Counted from the stretch's first letter, positions 19,927-30,951 are shown. The stretch is DNA of 64,000 nucleotides from Xestospongia bergquistia (GCA_963965975.1 OZ014411.1:2093001-2157000), one strand, 5' to 3'. A program made the numbers and translations. Notes: generated by a model from the sequence alone, not told the origin.

Positions 19927-20446
19927 TTAGTGGCAAAGACAAGCATTATGATAATAAGAACAAAGAGTATCAACACGAGCAAACCCTTTCCCACATTCCT
20001 TACATATAAAGGGTTTTTCTCCAGTATGAGTACAAGAATGGGACAACAAATGACTATGATATGAGAACTTTTTTCCACACATAGTACAATAATAATTTTT
20101 AGAATTGGAAACAACACAAGTAGAATAACTTGATGTAGTTGTTACACTTTGTGTTTGATGACGTACATGACAATGTGTGTTGAGATTAGCTTCTAGACTA
20201 AATGTACACTTACAGTCTGGACAGTGATAGGGTTTGTCACCAGTGTGATGAGAACAGATATGTTAAGTCGTAATATTACGATCAGTATTAGTCACATGAT
20301 GACACAGAGGACAATGAAGAATTCCTTCTTTTGAGGAACAGTGCATGATTGTTGAGGAGATGATCATGCAGTTAATATACAGTTGAGTTAGTACATGTCT
20401 TCTTACAGTCACATATAAGACAAAACACTTTAGAGGTAGATGACAT
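19927..20446 (-). pseudogene. Third copy of the ZNF-B-type pseudogene
   Basis: Start ATG at 20446 (MSSTSKVFC). It carries the same small insertions and finger-1 stop as ZNF-B, and a stop in the IMTYHI motif near 20265. It has a 3-bp insertion near 19948 in the tail. More diverged from B and D than they are from each other. Confidence 0.8.
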
Positions 20447-21205
20447 GTTTAGTTAGGATAACATGTGGGTTATAGCCTAATTTATTAGATCCATGGCTAT
20501 TAAATGAATTTTTTAAGAAAACTGTCTGTCAATTTATGTATTCATAATCGTACATTAGAAGTCTAAATCCCTTGTTGTTATTATTGTGACTTACAGATAG
20601 ATAGAGTAAGTAATGAGAAGACTACACGAATTATAGAAAGATATTTAAGAAGAAAGATGAAAGACTTAAGCTTGCAAGATATAGACAGAGAAGAAGAGAA
20701 GTAATCTAGAGACAGTAGAATAAAGACAAGTAGAGAAGAAAGGTTTGTGAGAGACTAAGTGAATTAAACAGTAAATATACACTTACGGTAAATTTTGTAT
20801 ATCAGGGTTTAAAGAAGAACTCATTATCCTCTATCATAAATACGTAATTCCCATACAAAACTGGACTGGAATAACCTTTAATTATTTACATGAGTGAAGA
20901 TTGCTACAAGTTGTATATTTGAGGTAACAACACAATGTTAAAAACTATAATGATGTTAGTCTCTTGAATAGAATGGTATATACATTATTATGATTTATAT
21001 ATAAACTAGAAAGTCCTCTACTTCAGATAAGATTAGTTCAACAATATTCAATAATAATATCTATTATAACAACAAGTAAATAGATATGATGTAACATATG
21101 ACAATGGATAGATACTGTATTAATGGATAAATGATGATTAGTGAGTGTTAACTTGAAGTGTACAGTTACACCTAATTATGGACACACAAAGGTCTACTAA
21201 GATGA
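20447..21205. other. Intergenic region, copy of 5613-6383
   Basis: No gene seen. Colinear with the region between ZNF-B and ZNF-C, with small indels (for example near 20530, 20815 and 21050). Confidence 0.55.
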
Positions 21206-22480
21206 CTACAAATAGGGTCTCTCTCTAGTATGAATACGAGAATGTTTATTAAGATTACTAGACTGAGCAAATCCTTTTCCACAGTCCTTACATGTAAAGG
21301 GTTTATCTCCAGTATGAATACGAGAATGTTTAATAAGATGACTAGACTGAGCAAATCCTTTCCCACAGTCCTTACATATAAAAGGTTTATCTCCAGTATG
21401 AATAAGAGAATGTCGAATAAGATGACCAGACTGAGCAAATCCTTTCCCACAGTCCTTACATATAAAGGGTTTATCTCCAGTATGAATACGAGAATGTTGG
21501 GTCAAACCACTAGAGGAAATAAATCGTTTCCCACAGTTCTTACATATAAAGGGTTTATCTTCAGTGTGAATACGAGAATGTTGAATCAGATGACTAGACT
21601 GAGCAAATCCTTTCCCACAGTCCTTACATGTATAGGGTTTATCTCCAGTATGAATACGAGAATGTTGAATAAGATCACCAGACTGAGCAAATCCTTTCCC
21701 ACAGTCCTTACATATAAAGGCTTTATCTCCAGTATGAATACGAGAATGTTGGGTCAAATCACTAGAGGAAATAAATCGTTTCCCACAGTTCTTACATATA
21801 AAGGGTTTATCTCCAGTGTGAATACGAGAATGTTGAATAAGATTACCAGATTGAGCAAATCCTTTCCCACAGTCCTTACATGTATAGGGTCTCTCTCCAG
21901 TGTGAATACGAGAATGTTTAATAAGATCACCAGACTGAGCAAATCCTTTTCCACAGTCCTTACATATAAAGGGTTTATCTCCAGTATGAATACGAGAATG
22001 TTTAATAAGATTACCAGACTGAGAAAAGCCTCTCCCACATTCCTTACATATAAAGGGTTTATCTCCAGTATGAGTATGATGATGACGCAACAAATGACTA
22101 TGATATGAGAACTTTTTTCCACATGTAGTACAATAATGATTTTTAGAATTGGACACAACACAAGTAGAATGCCTTGATATAGTTGGTACACTTTGTGTTT
22201 GATGACGTACACGACAATGTGTGTTGAGATTAGCTTCTAGACTAAATGTACACTTACAGTCTGGACAGCGATTGGGTTTGTCACCAGTGTGATGAGAACG
22301 GATATGATAAGTTATAATGTTACAATCAGTACTAGTCACGTGATGACAGAGAGGACAATGAAGAATTCCTTCTTTTGAGGAACAGTGATTGTTGAGGAGA
22401 TGATCAGTTAGTACAGTTGAATTAGTACATGTCTTCTTACAGTCACGTATAAGACAATATACCTTAGAACTCGATGACAT
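21206..22480 (-). CDS. ZNF-I, 424-residue C2H2 zinc-finger protein
   Basis: MSSSSKVYC start and RERPYL end. Fingers 1-3 are divergent; finger 4 (CTTCGKKFSYHSHL) is complete, unlike in ZNF-C. Ten canonical fingers follow. A two-finger block with CGKRFISSS helices occurs twice (about 21510 and 21760), evidence of internal duplication of finger groups. The leader contains the shared LINE tail (22525-23200). It is the most diverged relative of ZNF-C/E, in the same orientation and the same block order. Confidence 0.9.
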   Translation of the reverse strand: MSSSSKVYCLIRDCKKTCTNSTVLTDHLLNNHCSSKEGILHCPLCHHVTSTDCNIITYHIRSHHTGDKPNRCPDCKCTFSLEANLNTHCRVRHQTQSVPTISRHSTCVVSNSKNHYCTTCGKKFSYHSHLLRHHHTHTGDKPFICKECGRGFSQSGNLIKHSRIHTGDKPFICKDCGKGFAQSGDLIKHSRIHTGERPYTCKDCGKGFAQSGNLIQHSRIHTGDKPFICKNCGKRFISSSDLTQHSRIHTGDKAFICKDCGKGFAQSGDLIQHSRIHTGDKPYTCKDCGKGFAQSSHLIQHSRIHTEDKPFICKNCGKRFISSSGLTQHSRIHTGDKPFICKDCGKGFAQSGHLIRHSLIHTGDKPFICKDCGKGFAQSSHLIKHSRIHTGDKPFTCKDCGKGFAQSSNLNKHSRIHTRERPYL

Positions 22481-22524
22481 GTTTCAACACGTAGCTTAAT
22501 TAATTAGATCCACGCCTATTAAAT

Positions 22525-22531
22525 GAATAAT

Positions 22532-22566
<35 letters not shown>

Positions 22567-23200
22567 CATTTTACAGAACAATAATAGAATTATAAAAATG
22601 AAATGAATGGTAAGTGATAGAAGTAAGAGGGGTGTTGAACTGAGGGCCTATTAGTAAGTCCTACTAATAGCCTAAGTAATAAAGTTGATTAAAGTGATTT
22701 AGTGAATTGTGAGTGAAGGGAACAAACAGAACATTTGCTGCATGTGCAAACAAAATGGAATGAGCAGGGGTTGAAGGGGTCAAACTTGTTGGTAAAATAG
22801 AACCAAAAGAATTTAGCTGTTTCTTGATAGTGTTAATAGACAAGTCTAGATCAATTGGGGGAAGGGCATTCCACAGTCTTGGAATTCGATTAAAGAAGAA
22901 ATGGCAAAAGTGATTAGTAGAGGAAATGGAATGAATCATTTTATGGGAACTAGCAGATCTAGTGTCAGAAGAGCTAAAAGAAATAAGACTATGAATATCA
23001 ATACAGCAATGACAAGACTGGAGACATCTAACCATAGAGATTATGTCATTTAGTTCCATGGAGAGCATAAGAGGCAGTATGTGAAGAGATGTGAGGTGAG
23101 ACTTGTAGTCGAAGAGGAATGTGGTCTAATAATAGAGATTTAAAGAGTCCTTTTGGTAGAGATAGAGCTGGTATGATGGAATGAATGGCGGATGTCGAAT
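22525..23200 (-). mobile_element. Truncated CR1/L2-like LINE 3' end in the ZNF-I leader
   Basis: Same insertion site and junctions as in the leaders of C, E and F, with a longer (ATT)n tail (about 22530-22566). The frame at 22664-23068 covers MELNDIISMVRCL to RIPRLWNALPPIDL, then shifts. Leader sequence resumes at about 23205 and continues through the inverted pyrimidine tract to 23640. Confidence 0.8.
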
Positions 23201-23209
23201 TATGTACAT

Positions 23210-23569
23210 ACATATCGTACATTATAAGTCTAAATCCCTTGTTGTTATTATAGTGACTAACAGATAGATAGAGAAAGCAATGAGAGACAGAAAGATGTTT
23301 AAGAAAAGAGATGAAAAAAGAGAAATCTAGAGACAGTAGACAGAAGAAAAAAAGACTAATAAATAAGAGACAAACATGAATGGAATGAATACAAGGAGAG
23401 AGTGTACATTAAACAAAGACTACTGGAGATAAACATTTAAGTATATTCATAGCATATTCTTACAACCACACCTTACTAAGCTATACCTCAATATTTTTTA
23501 AAGATAATTGTTGCGATAAGCCACGTGTAGAGAATAACGTTGTGAATATGGCACATCTCCAAGTAACAT
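23210..23569 (-). promoter_or_regulatory. Upstream part of the ZNF-I leader
   Basis: Inverted counterpart of 3030-3440: the purine-rich strand here is the complement of the pyrimidine tract seen in front of ZNF-A, G and H. Regulatory role inferred from conservation and position only. Confidence 0.45.
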
Positions 23570-24700
23570 TGACTTCTTTGGGACTAGTTGCTGTTACTCC
23601 TTCCAATTAACAATTACAATAATCTATAATATTATTCTGGATATATTAAAATTGCTTTAACTGCTATTTTAATGGTATACTAGGTATGACTTCATAACTA
23701 AAGTTTTCAAACCTGATAGTGCCTTTGTGTTCCTAACACATGACAAATTCAGGAAAAAGCGTAGATTGTTTCAGGAGTAGATAAATATGAACAGTCCTTG
23801 GCTAACTTATTCCAAATTACTTGATGGAGTTTTCTGAATATTGTAAGTAATACTGTAAATAGTATACATAGTCATTAGTGATATATAAATAACATCTTTC
23901 CTTATTTAGTAAAATAAACTAACATTAATTTTATATTGTATATACTTTTTAGTAGTTATGTTCACGTTAAAGTTTAAGACTCAACTATATTGTGCTCTAT
24001 TTAATAACTTATAACTCAGGTTATCTCTAATATTGTGGAGTATTTGAGATACTAACAGTAACTAATGTAAGGAGTAATGAACATAGTAATTCAACATAGT
24101 TACAAGGAAAAGAAATTAAAATAGTAACATTGAATTCTTTGGGACTAGTTGCTGTTACTCCTTCCAATTAACAATTATAATAATCTATAATATTATTCTG
24201 GATATATTAAAATTGCTTTAATTGCTATTTTAATTGTATACTAGGTATGACTTCATAACTAAAGTTTTCAAACCTGATAGTGCCTTTGTGTTCCCAACAC
24301 ATGACAAATTCAGGAAAAAGCGTAGATTGTTTCAGGAGTGGATAAATATGAACAGTCCTTGGCTAACTTATTCCAAATTACTTGATGGAGTTTTCTGAAT
24401 ATTGTAAGTAATACTGTAAATAGTATACATAGTCATTAGTGTTATATAAATAACATCTTTCCTTATTTGGTAAAATAAACTAACATTTTATATTGTATAT
24501 ACTTTTTAGTAGTCATGCTCACGTTAAAGTTTAAGACTCAACTATATTGTGCTCTATTTAATAACTTATTAATATTTAACTCAGGTTGTCTCTAATATTG
24601 TGGAGTAATTAAGATACTAACAGTAAGTAATGGAAGGAGTAATGAGCATATTAAGTCAACATAGTTACAAGGAAAAGAAATTAAAATAGCAACTAGTTCA
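23570..24700 (-). repeat. Inverted spacer module, tandemly duplicated (about 561 bp)
   Basis: The TTCTTTGGGACTAGTTGCTG segment starts at 23574 and again at 24135, a period of 561 bp. Both copies correspond to the complement of about 2430-2980. Copies differ by scattered substitutions and small indels. Confidence 0.8.
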
Positions 24701-24720
24701 CTTTGTGTGGATACCATAGA

Positions 24721-25195
24721 CTAGACTGAGCAAACCCTTTCCCACAGTCCTTACATATAAAGGGTCTCTCTCCAGTGTGAATATTAAGATGATGAGAACA
24801 AAGAGTATCAGCATGAGCAAAAGTTTTCCCACAGTTCTTACATATAAACGGTTTGTTAGTACAATGATTTTTAGAATTGGAAACAACACAAGTAGAATAA
24901 CTTGATGTAGTTGTTACAGTTTGTGTTCGATGATGTACATGACAATGTGTGTTGAGATTAGCTTCTAGACTAAATGTACACTTACAGTGATAGGGTTTGT
25001 CACCAGTGTGATGAGAACGGATATGATAAGTCCTAATGTTATAACCAGTACTAGTCACCTGATGACACAGAGGACAATGGAGAATTCCTTCTTTCGAGGA
25101 ACAGTGAATGTTGAGGAGATGATCAGTTAGTACAGTTGAGTTATTACATATCTTTTACAGAGTTACAGTCACATATAAGACAATATACCTTAGAA
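24721..25195 (-). pseudogene. ZNF-J, degenerate zinc-finger pseudogene
   Basis: The start ATG is lost (CTGAGTTCTAAGG replaces ATGTCATCGAGTTCTAAGG), and frameshifts disrupt finger 1 (25080-25180). A frame at 24693-25058 retains finger 2, a shortened finger 3 (HCKCTFSLEANL), the linker, a partial finger 4, and two fingers ([26 protein letters not shown]). It then crosses at 24721 into the inverted spacer module. Its finger 5 keeps the histidines lost in the B-type copies, so it preserves an older state of that locus type. Confidence 0.75.
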
Positions 25196-25297
25196 CTCAG
25201 GACAACACGTGGTTTATATCTTAATTAATTAGATCCACGCCTATTAAGTGTGTGACTTGAAGTCTTGAATGATTGACCATGAATATTATTAGAATAA

Positions 25298-25360
25298 AAG
25301 GCACTCTTTAAGGGGTGAATGTGCACCCCAGGGACCCCCTAGATCCGCCAGTGGATTTAT
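25298..25360. repeat. Possible transposon-end scar
   Basis: A GC-rich island in AT-rich DNA (ACCCCAGGGACCCCCTAGAT, then CCGCCAGTGG) that looks like the end of a dispersed repeat. No partner copy in the window, so low confidence. Confidence 0.3.
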
Positions 25361-25686
25361 CTTAGTTTCTGTGACTTTCACATTTAAAAAGCCGTCATAA
25401 TCATTTCCTATTTGCTTCTTTGCTATTACACTACATAACACCAACATGCATGTACTATGTAGTATATCACTGTACAAAGAGTGACTGATTGACTCAACAA
25501 TACATAATCATAAATAGTCTGCAAGTAGCCAAGTTATTTGCCACAAATTGATAATAAAGATTATATTGTTTTGAGTTCAATTCCATAATAAACAAACAAT
25601 ATATTATTGTCACTTTCAGTTGGCATAGCAAAGTAATGCTTTGATTATTATTGGGAGTTGATTACATATCAAATGTTACAGCAAAT

Positions 25687-25915
25687 GTGACCTAATTTAT
25701 ATAAAGGGACCACTTCTCATTTGTGACCTGATTTGTCAACAAACCATTATTAAAAACTCTCGAACATCTCAGTTTTGTATACATACAGTGCTATATATAC
25801 ATAACTATTCTATATGTATGCAAAACTATTTTTAATATGTTTAAACAGTTGTTTTTTCACAAATCAGGTCACAAATATTTTGACAGTAGTGATCTTTATT
25901 TTAAAATCAGTTCAC
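25687..25915. mobile_element. Foldback MITE, copy 1
   Basis: Begins GTGACCTAATTTAT and ends AAAATCAGTTCAC, with long imperfect inverted arms meeting at a TATACATA-rich centre. It has the same design as the elements at 36472 and 46740 but is diverged from them. AAAT flanks both ends and may be a target duplication. No coding capacity. Confidence 0.65.
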
Positions 25916-26158
25916 AAATTATGACTATAATAATCAAAACAATGATATGTTTACTTTAAGATTGGATCAAAAACCTTTGCTGAATGCAACCTGTATATAT
26001 ATGACCATATATGGTACTAATGACAAATCAGTTTTTACAGTATATGGATTAGGTTATAAAATGATGTTTTTTGCAACCATTAATCAGTGCAGTTCATAAC
26101 ATTAAATTTGCAAATTCATTAGTTAGAGTAGATATTGGAGTCAACATCAGCTACTGTC

Positions 26159-29100
26159 ATGAGGAGTTCAATCTATGTGTTAATTTTGGTAAGTATATTT
26201 AATAGTAAGTACAAAATAAATGCAGAAAATTTTAAAGATAGCACTAAAACGCTCAATATAACAATAAGTAATATTAATATTTTCTTTATTCAGATTGCTT
26301 TTGTCTTGTCATTACTATTCTGTCATGTAACCAGTACTGTCTATTATGTGATACCAACAATTGGTAACCAGAGCTGTCCTACTGATCAAGTGTGTCATAC
26401 TCTCTCTTACTATATCAGCAACATCACCTTACCTTCCAATGTAACTCTATTGTTTATAAATGGTGAACACCTTTTACTGACAAATGAAGTACTTCATATA
26501 AAAGGTATTAACAATGTGACATTACTTGGACAAGGTCAGTGGGTACAAGGTTTTCATCAGTCAGTTATGCAATCAAGTGTTATTATTAAATGTACTTATA
26601 ACACATCAATTGCTATTAATGTGTATGCTACAACTGTCATATATATTAATAACCTAACCATCACTCACTGCAGTAGAGGCATTGTCATTGACTCAGTTTT
26701 AGATGCTCAGTTAAATAGTTTGTCTGCACAAAATAGCAGTGAATTTGGTTTATGGATTAACAATACTGCTACTGTTACTATTGACAGTTGCTCCTTCAGT
26801 CATAATGGAGCTAATACATTCTTGAATTTAGTTAAAACTGTCAGTATCAGTTACTCTAACTTCACATTTGGACATGCACAACATGTGCTTTCTATTCAAA
26901 ATAATACTAGTAGTAACATAACTATTGTAATAATAGGTTGCATTGTTCATTCAAATAATGGTATTGGAGCTTATGTGAACAGCAGTAATAGTGGTAATCA
27001 TACTGTCATTATACAAAACACTGTATTTAGTAACAACATAGGAGGAGTTGGAGGTCTTTTTATGTCCATATCAGCAATTCACTCAAAAATTGTCATCTGT
27101 GGAGTCAGTTTTTTACATAACACAGGAACATGGTATCAGTCAGGCAGTGGAGGAGCATTTATTTTTGTAGAATTTCAATTTAATAATACTGTCATTATAC
27201 AGAACACTACCTTTGTAGGAAACAACAATGGTGGTTTATATCTTGATTTATCAGGAAATAGTGTATTAATGACTTTAATCAAAAATACTACATTTTTATT
27301 TAATGTTGGACCGAATGGACAAGTTGGAGGAGCACTAATACACATGTATAGTTATTGTTTTACTGACGATATAAGTCTCTATATGCACAATTTGATATTT
27401 GATGGTAACACTGAAGTGGCTCTCCATATTTATGGTAATACTAAAGTTGAAATAAAAGATGTTGATATTGTAAATACACTTTACAACAATGGTTCACATC
27501 CAAGTCAATATGCAGGATCTTTACAATTGATTTGTTCAGATGAAAGGCAAACAATGCAACTATCAAATGTTTATGTAACTAATAACACTATGACAGGTGT
27601 TTTCTTAAAGGCATGTCTTGTTGTCTTCTATAATAATTCAAGTATCATATCTAACAACAAATCACCTGGTAATGGTGGTGGTATGTATGTTGATGATACT
27701 TTATTATGGTCTACAGTTCCTGTTCACCTTAATAACAACACAGCTATACAGTATGGTGGTGCCATTTATTTTACTGCAAATTTGGTATTAACTTCTGTTA
27801 ATCCAAACATACGTTATTGCTCTTTTTTTAACTTTAATGGTAACTTTTTAGGTAATCATGCCAACATTGCAGGAATTGATGTCTATGGTGGATATTACTA
27901 CAATTTCTCATTCTCCTTTGCTTACATAACACATTTTGGGGATGTTATTGACTGCAAGTCTCATTCTTTCCAAAATCTTAATTGTTTACCAAACACATCA
28001 GTGTCATCAATATCATCAGCTCCATTAGGTGCTTGTATTTGTATTAATAATTCTTATATTGACTGTACTCAAAGAGTACTTTATAAGGAAGTGTATCATG
28101 CGCAAACTATAGCCCTCTCTCTTGTGACAGTCGGGATGTGTGGAGGTATAAGTCCTGGTCCTATAATAACGAAAGGTGTAGGGTTTAATGTTACACTTAA
28201 CGAACCTGAACAAATAACTGATACACATTGTAAGAGCTTTACATATCAAATAAAAAGCAATACTACTTCTACTAGAGGAAAAATTACAATTAAAACTGGT
28301 GGATCGCTTCAACTGAATGGATCAGTACTGACTATCAACATTACATTACTACCTTGTCCTCTTGGTCTTGTATTAGACAAGTTATTAGGAATATGTGTCT
28401 GTGATGACATCATCAATATCAATGCTATTAGACCACAATGTAGTGTAACTTGGATGCCATACCCTATTAAGAGATCTGGAAATAATTGGTTATCATATAA
28501 TGAAGAACATAATTGCATTATTGCACATACTAACTGTCCAAATGATTATTGTAATTCTTCTCTCATTTCTTTCAATCTCAACAATTCTGACCTTCAGTGT
28601 ATGTACAACAGATCAGGATTTCTCTGTGGACAGTGTCAATCAGGACTCAGTCTAATGTTAGGATCTAACAAATGTGGTGTCTGTACAAATTCTTATATAG
28701 CACTAATAGCAGCTTTTGTTTTTGGTGGATTATGCTTGTGTGTGCTTTTGTTAACATTAAACCTAACTGTGTCTGTAGGAAGTATTAATGGTTTACTTTT
28801 CTATGCTAATATCATCAAATTGAACAAATCAGTTTTATTCTCTAATAAACAAATACCAGTATTAAATCAATTCATTGCTTGGCTTAATCTTGATCTTGGA
28901 ATTGAGACATGTTTCTTTAATGGACTAGATGGTTACTGGAAAACATGGCTACAGCTTGCATTCTCACTATCACTGATTACTGGTTTAATAATTTGTTGTA
29001 GATATTCTGGAAAATTGTCTCGTTTGTGTGGCAATAATGTTGTACCTGTTCTGTCAACACTAATTTTAATGGCTCATTCTAAACTTTTAATTACTATTAA

Positions 29101-29893
29101 AAATGCTCTTATGTTAATCAGAGTCCAATGTGAACATACTGTATTTAATGTGTGGAGTGTTGATGGTAATATCAAATATCTTCATGATAAACACATACCA
29201 CTGTTTGTAGTATCAGTGATCTTTTTCTTCATTGGATTCATTTATACAGTAGTAATATTTTTAGGTCAATGGTTACAACATTACACTGGTAAATATTGTA
29301 GAAGCTCTATAGATCCATTTATAGTATTTAAACCATTTATTGATGTTTACTATGGTCCATATAAAGACAAATATCAATTTTGGACAGGATATCTTCTAAT
29401 CATACGATTATTTGTTACTGGTTTATTTGCTGTTACTACAGGGACTATCCCACAAGTTAACAATTATGTCATCACTATTATTGTTCTTCTTTCAATACCA
29501 ATTGTTAGTAGAGGTATTTATAAAATGAAAATTAATACAGCCTTGGAAATGATTTATCTTTTTAATTTAGGTATAGTCAGCCTATTGAACACAGTTTCTA
29601 ATTATAATATGTTCATCTACTATGTTGATATAATATCTGTTAGTCTTTCACTACTTGTATTTGTTGTTATAGTACTAGCTCATATCTACATGTACATTAA
29701 ACAAAAGTGTGGTAAAAAACTTTATAGTTTCTATCAAAGGAATCAGACTCAAGTTGATGAAGAAGAGCCATTATTACAAGAGAGGCTACCTGACAAATCT
29801 AAAGACCAGGCAGAATTATATTCTCCAGCTCATACTGTTCGTAGGAGAGAGTCTTTAATATTTGATTTTCACCTTACAGGGCATCTTACATGA
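26159..29893 (+). CDS. Beta-helix ectodomain / multi-pass membrane protein, intact
   Basis: Two exons: 26159-26188 and 26294-29893, giving 1,209 residues. The intron (GTAAGT…TTCAG) is 105 bp with no in-frame stop, so the frame is also open if it is retained. The paralogue at 30952 has the same splice sites around a stop-containing intron, which supports splicing. ATG 26159 is chosen because it is conserved there. Spliced, it gives a signal peptide (MRSSIYVLIL+IAFVLSLLFC), a CPTDQVCHTL cysteine motif, then about 550 residues of N-glycosylation-rich repeats (NNTxF, IIQNTxF, GGAI) typical of a right-handed parallel beta-helix. A cysteine-rich region follows (CICINNSYIDC, CGQCQSGLSLMLGSNKCGVC), then about eight membrane segments from 28690 to 29700 including DPFIVFKPFIDVYYGPYKDK and a FWTGYLLIIRLF segment, and an acidic/basic cytoplasmic tail. 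This architecture recurs as large uncharacterised families in sponges and cnidarians; ligand and signalling are unknown. Confidence 0.88.
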   Translation: MRSSIYVLILVSIFNSKYKINAENFKDSTKTLNITISNINIFFIQIAFVLSLLFCHVTSTVYYVIPTIGNQSCPTDQVCHTLSYYISNITLPSNVTLLFINGEHLLLTNEVLHIKGINNVTLLGQGQWVQGFHQSVMQSSVIIKCTYNTSIAINVYATTVIYINNLTITHCSRGIVIDSVLDAQLNSLSAQNSSEFGLWINNTATVTIDSCSFSHNGANTFLNLVKTVSISYSNFTFGHAQHVLSIQNNTSSNITIVIIGCIVHSNNGIGAYVNSSNSGNHTVIIQNTVFSNNIGGVGGLFMSISAIHSKIVICGVSFLHNTGTWYQSGSGGAFIFVEFQFNNTVIIQNTTFVGNNNGGLYLDLSGNSVLMTLIKNTTFLFNVGPNGQVGGALIHMYSYCFTDDISLYMHNLIFDGNTEVALHIYGNTKVEIKDVDIVNTLYNNGSHPSQYAGSLQLICSDERQTMQLSNVYVTNNTMTGVFLKACLVVFYNNSSIISNNKSPGNGGGMYVDDTLLWSTVPVHLNNNTAIQYGGAIYFTANLVLTSVNPNIRYCSFFNFNGNFLGNHANIAGIDVYGGYYYNFSFSFAYITHFGDVIDCKSHSFQNLNCLPNTSVSSISSAPLGACICINNSYIDCTQRVLYKEVYHAQTIALSLVTVGMCGGISPGPIITKGVGFNVTLNEPEQITDTHCKSFTYQIKSNTTSTRGKITIKTGGSLQLNGSVLTINITLLPCPLGLVLDKLLGICVCDDIININAIRPQCSVTWMPYPIKRSGNNWLSYNEEHNCIIAHTNCPNDYCNSSLISFNLNNSDLQCMYNRSGFLCGQCQSGLSLMLGSNKCGVCTNSYIALIAAFVFGGLCLCVLLLTLNLTVSVGSINGLLFYANIIKLNKSVLFSNKQIPVLNQFIAWLNLDLGIETCFFNGLDGYWKTWLQLAFSLSLITGLIICCRYSGKLSRLCGNNVVPVLSTLILMAHSKLLITIKNALMLIRVQCEHTVFNVWSVDGNIKYLHDKHIPLFVVSVIFFFIGFIYTVVIFLGQWLQHYTGKYCRSSIDPFIVFKPFIDVYYGPYKDKYQFWTGYLLIIRLFVTGLFAVTTGTIPQVNNYVITIIVLLSIPIVSRGIYKMKINTALEMIYLFNLGIVSLLNTVSNYNMFIYYVDIISVSLSLLVFVVIVLAHIYMYIKQKCGKKLYSFYQRNQTQVDEEEPLLQERLPDKSKDQAELYSPAHTVRRRESLIFDFHLTGHLT

Positions 29894-30951
29894 TACATAA
29901 CATAATATGTTTAGGAAAACTTCTTTTACTGATTGTTCATTGTTTGTTAGTTGTTGTTTATTTCTAAACATTTGTTATTCTATACCTGCTAAAACTTTCA
30001 ATTTATTACATTGTATTAATAATTGCATTCTATTGATAATAATAACATACTTAAATGTGTGAAAAATATAGTTGAAAATGTTTCAAAAATATTTTTTTAG
30101 ATTAATATTGTTAAAATGATTTTGTTAAAGAGAGATATCACCCGTTATTTTTATTGTCAGTGATAATTGGCAAATAAAGGTAGGTTAAAAACTTTAATTT
30201 TATAAATTAGTACGTTTTCTATGCTACATGTGAGAACTCTATTTAATATACAACATTTTAAACAAAGACATCTTGTGTAATGGATATTGTAATTAAGCCT
30301 TTAATCTAACTTGATACTAATGTATATTATACTGTAAGTGTAGATGGCCAGTAGAGAATATCGTACTTTAATGTAAAACTCTATAACCTAAGACCCTAAT
30401 ATTAATTTTAAATAAAGTAAGTCATTTCTCTCTCATATACCTATACATAGCCTATTATAATACAACTTTATAAAATTGATTCAATTATTCTAGAACATAC
30501 ACAAGTACATTTATCACATACATATCCAATTCATCTTTTCTCGCTGCTCCTAATAACTGATCCTTCAATATTACTTCTATCTACACAATAAGACCAGCTG
30601 TCTAAGAATTAATTGTTCGTGACGCAGTCAAAACTCATTTTAAAATTCCCACTATGCAATATTCTATACCGTTAATTATAATCAATTAGAATCCTTTATA
30701 ACAGGACATAACAGGACATAACAGAACATAACAGAACATAACTTTACTATTATACTACACACTACAAAGACTTGTTTTAACTTCTGAGTTTGTTACTTTT
30801 GGACTAGAAACTGTAAACATTACTATTCTACACTAATTCACTTATCAGTACTGCTTGCTATTATATATGCAAAGTTAGTATAATCTATAACATTTTATAG
30901 CAAATAGGTTATTAGTTAGGGTAAAAGTTGGAGTCAACATCAGTCAGTGTC
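29894..30951. other. 3' flank of the receptor gene and 5' flank of its paralogue
   Basis: No gene seen. It contains a short tandem repeat ACAGGACATA/ACAGAACATA (four 10-bp units, 30701-30742). The 5' UTR motif GGAGTCAACATCAG at 30930 is shared with 26136, just upstream of each ATG. Confidence 0.5.

Noticed and set aside
26135..26158. Upstream start for the receptor gene at 26135
   Set aside because: That codon is TTG; the ATG at 26159 is conserved in the paralogue at 30952.
28025..28518. Minus-strand frames inside the receptor gene
   Set aside because: Opposite-strand shadows of a well-supported coding exon.
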